This document shows, in pieces, positions 51,900 through 64,000 of a stretch of DNA of 64,000 bases. The DNA lies in NCBI RefSeq assembly GCF_008831285.2, contig NC_045139.1, positions 1,410,204 through 1,474,203 of the forward strand. Reading direction: 5' to 3'. The DNA comes from Nymphaea colorata. Taxonomy: Eukaryota > Streptophyta > Magnoliopsida > Nymphaeales > Nymphaeaceae. The notes under the pieces are model-generated. The model made no database searches and was not told where the DNA came from. It saw only the letters and a program-made list of their open reading frames with translations. The position numbers and the translations under genes are program-made. How positions within the stretch are numbered: the first letter of the stretch is position 1; each line of letters opens with the position of its first letter.

Positions 51900-54283
51900 A
51901 ACAGCAGCACCTATCTTTCGGCGCCCGTTTCCTTCTTCGTCTCACGCTATTCTTTGTAGCGACCAAAAGAAAAGGGAAGTTCACCGAGAGATCCAGCCAA
52001 CGAGTAATTGCACACCACGTGTGCAGGTTAAGGGCACCTAAGGAACAAGCTAGCATTGTGGACGAGAGGCTTCTTCTCTCCCTACGTTTCGGTAAGAAGC
52101 ATTTTGTTTTGATCTCGCATGAACAGTCGTCGGGAAGGTGGAGGGAGTGGCAGTGGGAAGCAGCACGGAAGCTTCTCTTCTCTCCCCTGGTGAGCGTTCC
52201 GTTGGTTCTCTTCTGCATCTCTTGCTCTCTTGGTCTTCCTCTGTTTCTTCTTGGCGACCAAGAAGTCCAAGAACTCTTCCCGCAACGACGAAACGGGGGG
52301 TTGGAGTTCCCGTACTCCGTCGAAGAACAGGAAGCGCGTTTTTCCGGCGTCTACTCGTCCGGAAATCATATTCTCTCGAGAAGAAGCCCTAGCTTCTTCC
52401 TTAAGGAATTTCCTTTTGGTTTTCTTTCATGTGTTCATGTTTTGAGGGTGAGTTTACCATTACTGGGATGGGTACTTTCGTTCTGCATGGTACGGTTTTT
52501 GTCGTCTATTGTGCGGAGCGCGGTTCCATGTTTAGGCTTCTGATGGTCTGGCATTGCCGCTCGAGACGGAATGTCGATTCATGGTTGAAGGAATTTGGAT
52601 AAGATTTTACTTCGTTTCCGTGTCGAAATTCTTCTTTCTCAGAAAGAATTTTTCTGTGCATGGCGCGTCCTCGTCGTAGCAGTAGCGGCTTACGAGCTTC
52701 CTTTACTGTTTCGTTGCTTTCTTTCCCCTCGGCAAGGGTGCTGTGGTCGCCGCTTCCGGTGAAACACTAGCTTCTTTGTCGGGGGTTCTTTGTTTCTTGT
52801 CTCGTTCTCTTTTTGAGCTATTTCTCAGATAATCGTTTCGATGATTTATTGAAGATTTTAGCTAATGTTTCTCGCTTTTGTCTTCACCGATTACTTTCTT
52901 TCTAGTGAAACGTAACTTGTTAGTGAATAAACTGTACAGGGAACTATTGTTTCACTGTTGGTCGGTGCATTTTCGATTTGGAGAATCCGTTTGTACACGA
53001 CGTTTTTATCAGTGAATTAGCGGCAGGATTTGTGGGGTTCTTAGTTCACGGCATTGGGCTTATATGACGAATTTGATTTATCCGCTTTATCTGGATTTCT
53101 TGTTCCTTGTTTTTTCCCTCGACACTTTCTTGGTGATGAATTTTGATTGTTACATCACTGTTTCTTGGCTTTATTGGTCACCGATACGACGCGGGGATTC
53201 TCTTAGATTCTTTTTTTTTTTTTGGGAGAGGGGGCAACGAAACGCTAGTTTCTTCGTGGAGAAAATTCTGTTGTTGTCATCTGTGTTTTCCTTGTGAAGT
53301 TGAAGTTAATTCTGAAGAATCGTCCTTGTGTTGTGTTATTTCCTGTTGCTTTATGAACCGCAGTCTTCTCTGATCCATCTAATGCGTTTGTATTTCTTGG
53401 CGGTTATTGATTGCGTCTTTGGTCCCTCACTCCCACCCACAGACACGAAGACACACACACACTAAATTTAATTGTCATCTATTTTAATGTTATCCTGAGT
53501 TTCCCGGATGTCAATGATGTTTTTTCCGGGTTAAAAATTCTGATGGTTTCGTGTATCAATGAGGTCAACGTTCACATCTCAATTCTTGAGTCAGAGATTA
53601 CCTTTACTTATCCGTGGAGCCTTAAGCGCCTCTTTCTTAATGGAGGTTGCGGTTTCCTTCCTGCCCACGCGCGATGTTGGGAAAAGGGCCAGTGGGCCAC
53701 TTCCAGTTATACTGAAACGGTTTATAAATAACGTTAAGCTACAGATGATATAAGGCTGCTGGTTATGTGTTCAAACGTTGTTCTGTCTCTTATAGTCAGA
53801 TCTCCGGTCGTGCGAACCAAACGTTCCTGTTGTTCAAGGGGCCATCATCCTTCACCAGTTGAGTTTTATGCTGTTGCTGCAACAGTTTAGACTGATTGAG
53901 ACAAATGTCCCACCGCAAGTACTGGTTTCTCTGTTCTCAAGAGCAAGAAAGTTTCTCTTTTATCAGGACAAGTTGTAAAATTATACCTGATTTGCCTGGA
54001 ATTGCTACATGTGAACTCATCAAATCTAGGATCATGCATCCCGTTTTTGTTTGTCTTGTCCTGATCACTCAGAAAATTCTGAAACATGGTTCTTAGTTCC
54101 TTTCTACTGTCCAATTATGTGGGAATCTGGAATTCATCGTCTTAGGATTCCATGAGATTCCAAGTATCACTATTTTGAAGCATGCCCCACTTATGACCCA
54201 GCAACTGGTTTACTGCAGAAGTGGAAGAGCAGTAGGGAGATACAGTGCGACCTTGCTCAAGTACCCTACAGCTTTTGCCCAAC
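51900..54283 (+). promoter_or_regulatory. Promoter and 5' leader region of the EDM2-like gene
   Basis: From about 51900 the composition shifts to GC- and CT-rich (to about 52800), as is usual for the transcribed leader of a plant housekeeping gene. A likely non-coding first exon ends at one of two GT sites, GGTGAGCG near 52190 or GGTGAGTT near 52447. The next exon would begin after TTTACTGCAG at 54218, giving a 65-nt UTR segment before the ATG at 54284. The 174-codon frame at 52019-52543 lacks any family feature and is most likely leader and intron sequence. The exact start of transcription cannot be read. Confidence 0.45.
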
Positions 54284-57200
54284 ATGTTCTCCTCAGATGA
54301 GGAGGATGATGTTATCCTGGAGAAGGTGTCAAACTACTATTTTGTTGATGAGACTGATCAGCCAATCTCATTTACTGTCTTGCCTTTTCAAACGAGCACC
54401 AGTGAATTGAGAGGACACTTAGATAAAAGAATTTTCATGTGTGGGGATGTGGTGAGCACCAATTCAAAGATGTATGAGCCAGTTGCTGCTTGGAAATTGG
54501 AGCTCTCAGATTTGAAGCCTACCGTCTGTGCTCTGACCTCTAAAAGAGAATGGTAATAAAACTCCTTTCTTTTACTGTTGCTTTTTCTGCTCAGAAAATG
54601 ATGGATAGGCTCGTTCATCTATCTAGCTTAATGGTTTCAGGATCGAGATGTTTAAACCATGCCCAGCCTATGAGGAAACCATAAGGGGAATCATGGTCAC
54701 TGTTCATTGTCTTCATTTTGCTTATACAAATCCTGGAGCTGCAGGGACAGATCTGTGGCCATATTTGAGGAAAAAATTAATGTTCGGAACCCTTCCTTTG
54801 CTTTTGCTTCCAGTTTGATTGCTTTTCTTGTCATTACCCCATTAACCCACACAAATTGCTATATTCCACCTAGGCACTGATGTCCATTTACCCGTTTATT
54901 CTTCTTCGTTTGATTTTATCAATATGAATGTCAAGATCTAAATTTTTGTGCAACTGGAAGCCTGTATGAGCCTGAACCGAGTGCTAACGACTTGCTGGAA
55001 CACCAATCGCTGATTAGTGATATGATCAACAGTGATGAAACACTGGCAAAATCAAAGGTTCGTAGTATGAGCCTTTTTATTACGTATCTGAATTTTAGTT
55101 GATCCTATAAGCAATATTTCCTCTTTTATGGCTTCAGTTGGACGTCACCATGTCGATAATGGTTTTTTTATACTTTTGTATAGCCTGACCTACTAAGCTT
55201 TAGTTTACATTCTTATTTACTATTTTCACAAAAATATCCAAAAGAATGATTATGATATGAATTATGGATGTTCTGCTTGTTTCACTGTAATAAGTGTTAT
55301 TGACCTGATTGGAATGGGAGTAGAGGGATTTGACTGCTATAATGAGGTATTGCATGAACTCATTTACAAAATAATGTTGTCTGGTAATTTTTGAAATCAT
55401 TCAGATGCTGTAGAAGAGTATTAATAGTATACTTGTTTCCAATGACGATCAGTAAGCCTTCTGTTGATATAATAATTTTGAGTTGTTTCTGCAGATAGGA
55501 TGTTAGTCTTATTTGACTTCGTTTTCCTTAAAGAAGGTTACCTTGAGCCTGCTTGGTCCAAGGTTGTCTGGGTGGTCCATTGGTTCACCACTCTCTGTTA
55601 GTCACATGATGTTCATCTTGTTGATAGTTTTTCTTTTTTAAATAAAAAACTTCATAGTTTAATGCTCAAAGGCTTTTTGATCTTTCAAATTTTGTTTGTT
55701 AGCAGTTGTGTTTTATTGCAGGTGATTCTTCCTGCTTTTATACCTTCATGCTTGACCCTTTTTTGGAAAACCAAGCATCAGCAACTAGATTTCGGTTGTC
55801 TATGTACTGATCTAAATCACTTTAAGAAACCTCTTTCTTAACAATGTCTTTTGGTTCTGGAATAGGTGATACAGACAATAACTGGAGAAGTTCCTGAAAG
55901 GTGGAGATTTCCAACTGAGGTTTGTAATAGTTTAGTAGACGTATGCAAATAAATGCAGCTTAACTTCATGTAAGCATGAATTTACACATTTTATGTGCAT
56001 TAGCTATATGTAGCTTGTACTTTTTTATTAGACTCATAAAATAAGTGTTCCTTGGTTGCATGTAAACATGAATTTAACACATTTTGTGTGCACTGAGGTG
56101 TATGTGATTTGTACATGTTGTCTGTTTTTACACTTAACCTGTCTGGCTTTACTTTGTCTTCTTTATTTTGGTATTATATAGCTGTCTTATTTCTTGAATA
56201 ATCTACAATAGTAATTTGATAATGATGTCATTGTTTACAATAATGATAAGGGCATGAATGAAGTTCCCAAGGAAGCAGATGGAAATTTATATGATTTAGA
56301 AGATGGGATGGACTCATTTGATCATGTTTGTGCAATTTGTGACAATGGTGGTGAAATCTTATGGTATGATCCATGACTCTATGTCGTGGTTTACTTATTT
56401 TTTCTGTTTTGATAAGTCAACGCACATGTCATGTTCTTCCTTTACTCAGCATCTCAATATTCATGCTAGAGAAACATTGTGCTTGTATTTCAAATTTCAA
56501 CTACTTTTTTTTGCCTAAGCTAATGTTGGAATTTCAATCTTTCTCTGAAGTGCATTCAGTGAGAGTAGAGTGAAATTGTTGATGTTAAGTAGGTCAATGA
56601 CCATGGTCTGAAATTGTTTCTTGTTTTTCCCTATGGAAGAAATTGAAATTGTAACCCATTTTGATTTGGAAATTAATCTTTAAAAATCACTTGGTTTTTC
56701 ATACTGTTTTCCATGAAAAAGGACGTCCTGGAGTGGAGATTTTGAGCTTAGGCAGGAAACTTGGGTACAAGGATTGCCGGAAAAACAGAGCATTGTAAGT
56801 GAAACAAATAAAAGTCAATATGCATCTTACTTTTTTGTACCTAGAATCTTAAGTTTCTGATTGCTGGATCCACAAGGATTTAAATGTGAAGCAAATTAGT
56901 ATGTCAGTTTTGTAGCCAATATGCCTAGATTAAGCTTACACTTTACACATATTAGGATATTGATTATTCTATTTGTTCATACAAAAAAACTCTACAAAAT
57001 TGTTATCTCTATATTATCTCTTAGGGAAATTTCATGCAACTCATTCTTTGTTGGTCTAGCTGTGAAGGACCCTGCTTGAGGTCATTTCATCCAACTGTTG
57101 AAGCAGGTTCTGATTCGTATTGCATAACACTTGGACTGTCCAATGATCAAGTGAAGGTATCTTGCCGTCGTTGCCTTTCTACCCCAAGCTGGCCTTTGTC

Positions 57201-60200
57201 TTTGTGCCTGTTTTTACATTTTCTATCATTGGTTTGTATACTGATGTTTTCTTGTTCTTTTTCTGTCCTGATGTTTCTTCTAAATGTAGGATACTCAAAA
57301 CTTTTTCTGCTCAAATTGTCAGCACAAGAAACATCAGTGCTTTGCCTGTGGCTTGTTGGGACATTCAGATAAATCAGCAAACCCGGAGGTTTTGATCTTG
57401 TTCTGTAATCTCTTGTCAAGATAAAAGATAGCATTCCCCAGTAATTTGTATTACCATGCTTGTCCTTATCTGCTCATCCATTTCCTTGAATTGGATTAAA
57501 TGTAGTTTTGAACATGATCTCCTATTTAGGGTTTCTAACTTTGTTTGGATGTATTTATTCTTCTTTGGACACGATATATCATATGTTTTATGACATGGTT
57601 TTGTTACTTTGTTTTGCATTCTTGAGATGATTGAGACAATGATGTGTGCAAATACGACTGATCCATAAGGGTATAATAAGCACACATGTTAGATTATTAG
57701 TCAGCATCCACAAAATAACATGATTGGAGTCTAATCCTCCTTTCATGGAGCAACTTTATATTATGATAAAAATTTGGTATTTAGTGAAACTTTCATGAGT
57801 CTGTCCATGTGTGGGAGCATGTAGTTGCTCTTTTTACATCAACTGTCTCCGGCTCTCCCATATTAAAATTTAAAACATGAAAATAAAAGATTTTTTTTTT
57901 CTTTATAACTAACCATAGATTGTTATCATTCCTGCAGGCATCAGGTGCACAAGACACACAAAAGCAAATGCAGATTTCACACACACACACACACACAAGA
58001 GGTGGTGATGGTTTTAGCTCCAATAGAATCTAACAAGATGTCGAATATGATACTGTGGATGCAATCAATGTCTATATAAATAAAAGTTACGTCTTGGCTT
58101 GTTAGTTAGGATCCTAACACCTAGATGACCATATAGATATGCCATACAAGTTTTTTGTGACATTTGAGATGATATTTAAATTTTCTTTCTTTTTTTTAAA
58201 GTTTTCACTATGCTGTTTAGTGCTGCTTAAGAGTTTAAGCACTTATTGAGCCTACTAGGGGCCTACCACCTAGTTACTGGCTTGCTTTTTTGTCTATGCA
58301 GATGAATGGGTATTACCACTCTACCAATTGTTTAACGTTGGCCATTCTTTTGGCTATTATATGTAATGATATCTATATCCAGAGACTGAAGTGCTGAATG
58401 GTTGTATATAATTGTTCTCCATCTGAGAAAAGCAGAAAGACTCTTTATTTGGATCAAAGAGTAAAAAATTTTCATTTGAGCTGATCGACGTCAAGATTCT
58501 GAAAGACAGCATATTTCATTGAGATTCTATTAGTATGTGAAATTTACTGACTGTTCACAATCTCCATTCTAATTAAGCATAGGGGTGCAGCAAGGGTATT
58601 ATTTATTTGAGTGAGTGTTTGTTCATGTATGCATGTATGCATGTAAAATATGCTTACATGCTAATACATAAAAAATATATATGTAGATGGGTTACATTAT
58701 AAAGCAAAAAACTAACAGCTGCACCACTGCAGCACCGATTTCTCCCTTGTGGCACCAGCCCCAAACTTGGTTAGGTTGCAACACCGTTTTTGGCAAACTG
58801 ATGACATAGTTTGGAACTCAATATTGCATGCTGAATGTTGTGGGCCTGCAGAAGATGGAGAAGGAACAGCTTTCCTCTATCCTCACCATGCTTTCTCTTT
58901 TCCATATTCCAACATCCTAGTCTGGTTTTGCGACATTTGTGTACAATTTATTTTCTGGTTGCAGGTTTTCTCTTGTGCAAGTGCAATATGTGGTCATTTT
59001 TATCATCCAAAGTGTGTTGTGCAATTGCTGTACCCAGAGGGTGGTAATGAAGCATTAGTGCATAAAAAGAGGATTGCTGCTGGAGAGCCCTTTATATGTC
59101 CTATTCACAAATGCATTGTTTGTAAGCGAGGAGAAAATAAAGATGACAACGATTTGCAGTTTGCAATTTGCAGGCGATGTCCCAAAGTATACCACAGGAA
59201 GTGCTTGCCAAGGTTGATTGGGATATTACATCCTTTAATCTGGATGTGCATGAAATACATTTTTACATTTCTAGTATGAATTGGTCTAGTTTTCTGGTTT
59301 TTAACTACCAGTCTGTTAATGGTTTTTTTTGTTAGAAAAATTTCTTTTGAGGAGACAGAAGAGATGGCTCAGAGAGCATGGAATGGCCTGATCCCAAATA
59401 GAATCTTAATTTACTGCTTGTGAGGCTCTGCTTTTATGCTAGTTTGATTGGTTTATTACATTTCATAATTCTCTAACTATATAGAGATATTATGATTGAA
59501 TAGGAACCATGAGATTGATCGAGAATTGGGAACTCCCACAAGAGATCATATCATATTTCCTAAGGCCCCAGGAAAGAAAGTTCTTCCAATCTTACATGAG
59601 AAGAAGATGAAAAATACAATATTGCAACAAGCAAAGGTGGCTTCTCAAGATTTCGTTGAAGAAGAAATGGACTCCGCACATCAAACACAAAATAAAGCTG
59701 GTTTAACTTTAAAAGGAACAAAACCTTCTATAAGAAATGGGAACATCGCATGGAAAAATGTTGCTGAATGGTCCAAACCAGAATTTTCTTCAGGTATGGC
59801 AAGCTCATTGAAGGACATTAGGATCACTAAATCAAAATATATGGCTGAAAGTCCGAAGAAGTACAAAGTACATGAGAATAGATTGATGATGAGATCAAAT
59901 TGCTTGCATACCCCTTCTGTCAAGAAATCAATCAGCTCACAACCTCTTGTTGATAGTGGAACAGAAAAAAGGTAATGTATTTACCATCTCTAGCAAGGAT
60001 GCAAGGGCCTTATGGAATATGTTTGTTTTTGCCATTAGAGGCATAGGCAATTGGGCTTGTCTTTTTTCAAAATGATTTTTGGTTGTGATTAAATGTGTTA
60101 TTATTTTCAAACTGCAGAATAATGACATTGGTGCAGCATGTGAAGTCCTCTTTAACATTGGAAGACATAATAAAAGGGGAGATGGTGACTTCCAATTACT

Positions 60201-60835
60201 CCCACAATTCCAGACAAGGCAGAATCACCTTTGGGAGAGTGGAAGCATCAGTTGAGGTATGTGTTGTTAGTAACTACTAAATCAACCTCCTTCAAAGATT
60301 TACATGGAATGCTTCTCATGATTAAAGTTTTAAATCATGTTAATTATGTGCAGGCTGTTAAGATAGCATGGAAGAAGCTAGAAGAAGGATGCAGCATTGA
60401 GGCTGCAAAATCTTTTTGTGAGCCTTGGATGCTTAATGAAATGATGAAGTGGAAGGTTGACCACTTTTGTATATCTTCTCAATGTCTTCTTAAAATGATG
60501 AGTGCTTGTTATATGGGCATGTGGCAACCCTAATAGAAGGTGTTTTTTTATCATGAAATAAGGAGAAGATAGAAATGTAAGACAGCGTGCATAATCATAA
60601 GTCAAATATGGCCCTTGTTAGACCAAAGATCTAAAACAAATAAAACATTCCATCACATAGTCTGAAAGAAAGAATTGAAAAGAGAAATATCAAATATGTG
60701 GATTGATGATTAAGTTAGGAAGGTCTACACTTCTAGAAACATCAAAATAAATTAGAGGTGTCATATTATAGCAATGTACCATGTTTTTCTCGGCGGGCAG
60801 GTGGGGGATGGGGTGTGGAGGGGGAGGGGGAAGAG

Positions 60836-60915
<80 letters not shown>

Positions 60916-60957
60916 CTTTCACAAGCATAAATCTCCCTCTCTCTCTCGCTCGCTATA

Positions 60958-61001
<44 letters not shown>

Positions 61002-62372
61002 GTCCAGTGTCACAGATATCGTGATATTTTCGAAAATATCACGATATTAACGTAAAAAATAAGAAAAAAAAGAGGAAAAACTAAACTATTATTTTCATCA
61101 CTTCTATTATCATTAAAAACATTCCTGTTATGATCTTATCACTGTTATATAGTTTTATTTATGTTTTCCTATTAGTTTCTCATTTATTTCATTTATACCT
61201 ATTTTTTTAGTTTTTCTCAAGATCTTTCCCAAAAAACTTTGCTGTTAAAAACCCGAGAAAAATCTTGCCGATAAAAACCCGAGAACCATATTTGTGACAA
61301 TGGTATACACATAATATATATATATATATATATATCTCGTCTCTCTCTCGTGCGTATGGTCATTCTAGTCTTATGTGGTTCCTGTTACTTTTCTTTTCTG
61401 TGTGTGCCTCTGAAACTAGATGATGCTGAGAGGATTTATATGACGTTTTTTAGCTGGCAGCGTTATTGACTTTACTGCAGATTTTGGGACCTAATTCTTC
61501 TCATGTTTTGCTTCCTTTACTATATTCTGGATAATGCCTGCCACATGCGTCTTAGTTTGACCTCTGTATAACATTGAGCAAAGTAGATGTTTATGATGGT
61601 TGTGTTGATGATATGTTTTGACATGCTCAGAAGAAGCTAAATATCTATCTTGCACCTTTTCTATATGGCCCACGCTACACTTCATTTGGGCGTCATTTTA
61701 CATCGATACCAAAGCTTAAAGAGGTAAACACTAGTATTGCTTTGATAAACTGACCTCTTCGTTCATGTAAATGCAATCTATGCAGTTCTCAGGGAAAAAA
61801 CTTTGTTGTTTTAAAGATAATTGATTTCACTATTTCATGATTTTGTACCTGCTATATTGACAGATAGTGGACATGCTTCATTGGTATGTTGCAAGTGGTG
61901 ACACGGTATGGAATACTTTCCTTATATGGTGGATGTTTTGCTCTCATTTTCTTGTAGATTAGATATCTTACGCATTTGGTCTATAATCTGGAAAATATTT
62001 TAGGGTTCTTGTGCTGCTTTCCTAGTATATCAGCCATAGCCATGTGTGCTGAATCTGCAGCATTTCATATTATTTTATTGAATATATCTTGTGCTTGAAG
62101 CTTGGTAATTAGCAATCTAATATGTATGTGCTTATGGTTACAGCATTCTGTTTACTAAGGAACCATTTATTGATGATCCTTTTAGTAGTCCTTGTCCTCT
62201 TTCTTGTTTTGATGCATTCTAACATATGATTGATTTTATAATTTTATGTAATTGCTATTAGATTGTTGACTTCAGCTGTGGATCTAATGACTTCAGCTGG
62301 TTGTTGAAGACTAGACTGGAACAGACTGGGAAGAAGTGCTTTTATAAGAACTATGATATATTTCACCCAAAG
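54284..62372 (+). CDS. EDM2-like PHD-finger chromatin regulator, 5' part
   Basis: Fifteen coding exons can be joined in frame: 54284-54552, 54641-54781, 54961-55057, 55866-55919, 56251-56363, 57060-57156, 57290-57388, 58965-59212, 59336-59419, 59504-59971, 60118-60256, 60354-60455, 61631-61723, 61864-61905, 62262-62372, in total 719 codons. The acidic start (MFSSDEEDD) and the N-terminal plant-specific region precede a PHD-type zinc cluster opening with CAICDNGGEI at residue 214. Further Cys/His clusters follow (CASAICGHFYHPKC, then CRRCPKVYHRKC), and a basic linker comes after them. YLAPFLYGPRYTSFGRHF and DFSCGSNDFS (about 685-694) begin the methyltransferase-like region. Arabidopsis EDM2 acts in the nucleus with ASI1/IBM2 and AIPP1/EDM3 to secure full-length transcripts over heterochromatic introns, including the RPP7 immune receptor gene. 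The second donor (AT/GTTCGG) is weak. The gene continues past the window. Confidence 0.88.
60845..60998. repeat. (AT)n-(GA)n-(AT)n compound microsatellite
   Basis: (TA)n at about 60845-60882, (GA)n at 60883-60913, a short CT-rich spacer and (AT)n at about 60958-60998, within the intron between coding exons 12 and 13 of the EDM2-like gene. It directly abuts the left end of the MITE-like element. Confidence 0.9.
61008..61299 (+). mobile_element. MITE-like element in EDM2-like intron 12, copy 1
   Basis: 292 bp, AT-rich, non-coding, ends TGTCACAGATAT and ATATTTGTGACA, an 11-of-12 inverted repeat. Just inside the left end is a 32-bp perfect palindrome (61016-61047). A longer relative lies inverted at 62514-62942. 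No clear target duplication was found, because the left flank is microsatellite. Confidence 0.65.
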
Positions 62373-62513
62373 GTACACTGAAAAATAGAAAATTTTGACT
62401 TTTATGTTCTTGTCACCTCAAGCCTTTTAGAAATTTGCGTTTTTTAGATATTATTATGCAGCTTGATGCAGTCTTCTGGTTGTTCCTTCCCAGTGAAAGT
62501 TGTGTGTGAAGCA

Positions 62514-62942
62514 TTATCACAAATATCGGGTTTTTAACAGTGATTTTTTTCGGATATTTTTTGGCAGAGTTATTTTTCTCAGGAAAATCTTGGGAAAAGC
62601 TCAGAAAACTTTAAAAAATGAAAAAAATTCAAGAAAAAGTAAAAATGAATAAATAAGAAACTAATAATAAAACATAAATGAAACTAGATAAAAGCGATAA
62701 GAAGAATGTTTTAATGATGATAAAAATAATGAAAATTGAAAAATAATTCAGTTTAAATTTAAACTTGAATCCGTGATGATATCAACATTAAAAAAGGAAA
62801 AATAAGAAAATTTAGAAAAAATAACGTGAAAATAACATGATAAACATATTATCCTGTTTTTTTCCAAATATCGGAATTTTTTCACTTTTTTTTCTCTTTA
62901 ATATTGCAATATTTTCAAAAATATCGCGATGTCTGTGGCACT
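62514..62942 (-). mobile_element. MITE-like element downstream of coding exon 15, copy 2
   Basis: About 430 bp. Its right end, read on the minus strand, is GTGCCACAGACATCGCGATATTTTTG, matching the left end of the copy at 61008, and its left end ATCACAAATATCGGG matches that copy's right end. The interior shares AAGAAACTAATA and AAACATAAATGAAA stretches with the other copy in reverse complement but is longer. It is non-coding. Confidence 0.6.
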
Positions 62943-64000
62943 GGTGTGAAGTGTGATCAGTTTATCTGCCTGACTTTTCAAAAAATGATTGTTGGACTCA
63001 ATCACTCAATGTTGAAACTTCCATCAAATATCCTAGAGATTGGCTTCATTATTAGCATTCCTATTTTGAGGAAAAAAGTGTGACGGTGAAGATGACAGAA
63101 AAATGTGAAGATGAAAATACATTTATATTCAATAAAGGTATATGTGAGCTAAAGATTTAGCCTTTGGAAGCTCAAGTGGTTAATGTAAACCCTTTAAGCT
63201 TTAGAATTAAATGTTGACTCATGACTTTTTTGGAACAAAGGTGACCATGGCTATGGAGACTGAGCAAGAATTGCATTGTGTTAGTCTGAAATAAGAATTA
63301 TGAAGAGCAAGGGCGAGCAAGGAGGTCTTGGTTTTACCAGCTTAACTGGTTAAATGTTAGAAAATGAGGCATACCTTGTCAGTGAATTTGTGCAGCTTAC
63401 ATGCACAATTTTGATATACTTTCTCCTTTCCCTGTTTTTGCTTTCAATGTTCCAATCAAATGCCAGATCGTTTGATTCTCCATTTTTTTCGTGTTCATCC
63501 ACACACATAAAATCGACATCGAGAAGATCTGCAAAAAATTGCTCTATCTTCATAGCCACTGACATACCCACGTGACCTAGGTTGCTTGTCATTGTTGTCT
63601 TTCTTTTCTAGCAAGCATAAGGCAGTAGTTCAGTTAATATAATGCCAATTAGTCACAAGTTGATTTTAGGCGAGGTTCTCAATTCCATGCATACCACTGG
63701 TAACAGTCTATATGTTAGTTTGTTGTGCACTGCAATTGATTTGCTGCCTTTGGAATCCTAATGAGGGATGAAGTTGAAATTATAGGAACAAACTGGAACC
63801 CTGAACACGGCTTTTGATGGCCTGGGGGCGTTAGGCCACATTCGGGCCCTTAGACAACTTTATAGGGGTAAAAGCTTGGTCCCTCCTGGGATGATGTTTT
63901 CCCCACTTCTTAATTAGATAAAATGGAATTGAGCATCTGATAACTTCTTTCTATATGGGGCAACCTTCGTGCACATCGAACATGCATGAGGGGTTTATAT
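62943..64000. other. Intron sequence of the EDM2-like gene to the window edge
   Basis: No further EDM2-like exon was recognised here. The exon expected to carry the NPPFG methyltransferase motif should lie beyond 64000. A GC-richer stretch at 63800-63880 (GGCCTGGGGGCGTTAGGCC) may be a repeat fragment. Confidence 0.45.

Noticed and set aside
52019-52543. 174-codon plus-strand open frame upstream of the EDM2-like gene
   Set aside because: No domain or family resemblance. Several overlapping frames are open in the same GC-richer stretch on both strands, and the EDM2-like start is clear at 54284. Leader or intron sequence is a better explanation.
56720-56810. Possible additional EDM2-like exon ending at a strong GTAAGT donor
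   Set aside because: Joining exons 5 and 6 directly gives a seamless zinc-finger sequence (CAICDNGGEILCCEGPC). Inserting this segment would break the Cys spacing.
60690-61055. Open frames with long IYIYIY and SLSLSL or REREREG runs
   Set aside because: They are translations of (AT)n and (GA)n microsatellites.
1-64000. CRISPR arrays, bacterial operons or phage features
   Set aside because: The window is plant nuclear DNA; its tandem repeats are microsatellites and gene-unit duplications without spacer-repeat structure.

Overview
This is nuclear DNA of a flowering plant; the species cannot be named from the sequence. The evidence is intron-containing genes with plant-specific families (DUF538/SVB-like, an IDA-like peptide precursor, an EDM2-like PHD protein), a Ty1/copia element primed by initiator tRNA-Met, a nuclear-type tRNA-Ile(AAT), MITE-like elements and very abundant (GA)n and (AT)n microsatellites in AT-rich intergenic DNA.

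Positions 1-2500 are repeats. Positions 2500-40260 are a tandem cluster of DUF538 genes: eight intact, intronless 140-codon copies (3223-3645 -, 6484-6906 +, 8407-8829 -, 15436-15858 -, 23910-24332 -, 30690-31112 -, 33820-34242 -, 37286-37708 -). With them lie broken pieces: a truncated 5' part (36956-37090), a first-ten-codon stub (24774-24803), a duplicated 3' end (8305-8392), a short internal relic (2505-2570) and several promoters without genes. The intergenic DNA is itself a mosaic of blocks repeated from unit to unit, so the array grew by duplication of segments holding one or two genes. Copies 5+6 and copies 7+8 sit in two versions of the same two-gene segment. One unit was recently hit by a complete copia retrotransposon (16863-21743) with identical 248-bp LTRs, a TGTGT target duplication and a single in-frame TAG between integrase and reverse transcriptase.

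Positions 40260-51900 are single-copy DNA with ordinary genes far apart: a two-exon SOUL heme-binding protein with a signal peptide (42352-45424, +), a tRNA-Ile(AAT) (46269-46342, +), and an IDA-like secreted peptide precursor (47586-47927, -) whose peptide core departs from the canonical one. Two tRNA-derived SINE-like pieces and long AT microsatellites lie between them.

Positions 51900-64000 carry the 5' region and the first 15 coding exons (719 codons) of an EDM2-like gene (+), with PHD-type zinc fingers and the start of the methyltransferase-like region; it runs off the right edge. Two related, inverted MITE-like elements lie in its later introns. EDM2 in Arabidopsis controls transcription through intronic repeats, so their presence is worth noting. 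No operon-like logic links the genes; the main biological story is the birth, decay and promoter reshuffling of the DUF538 array.
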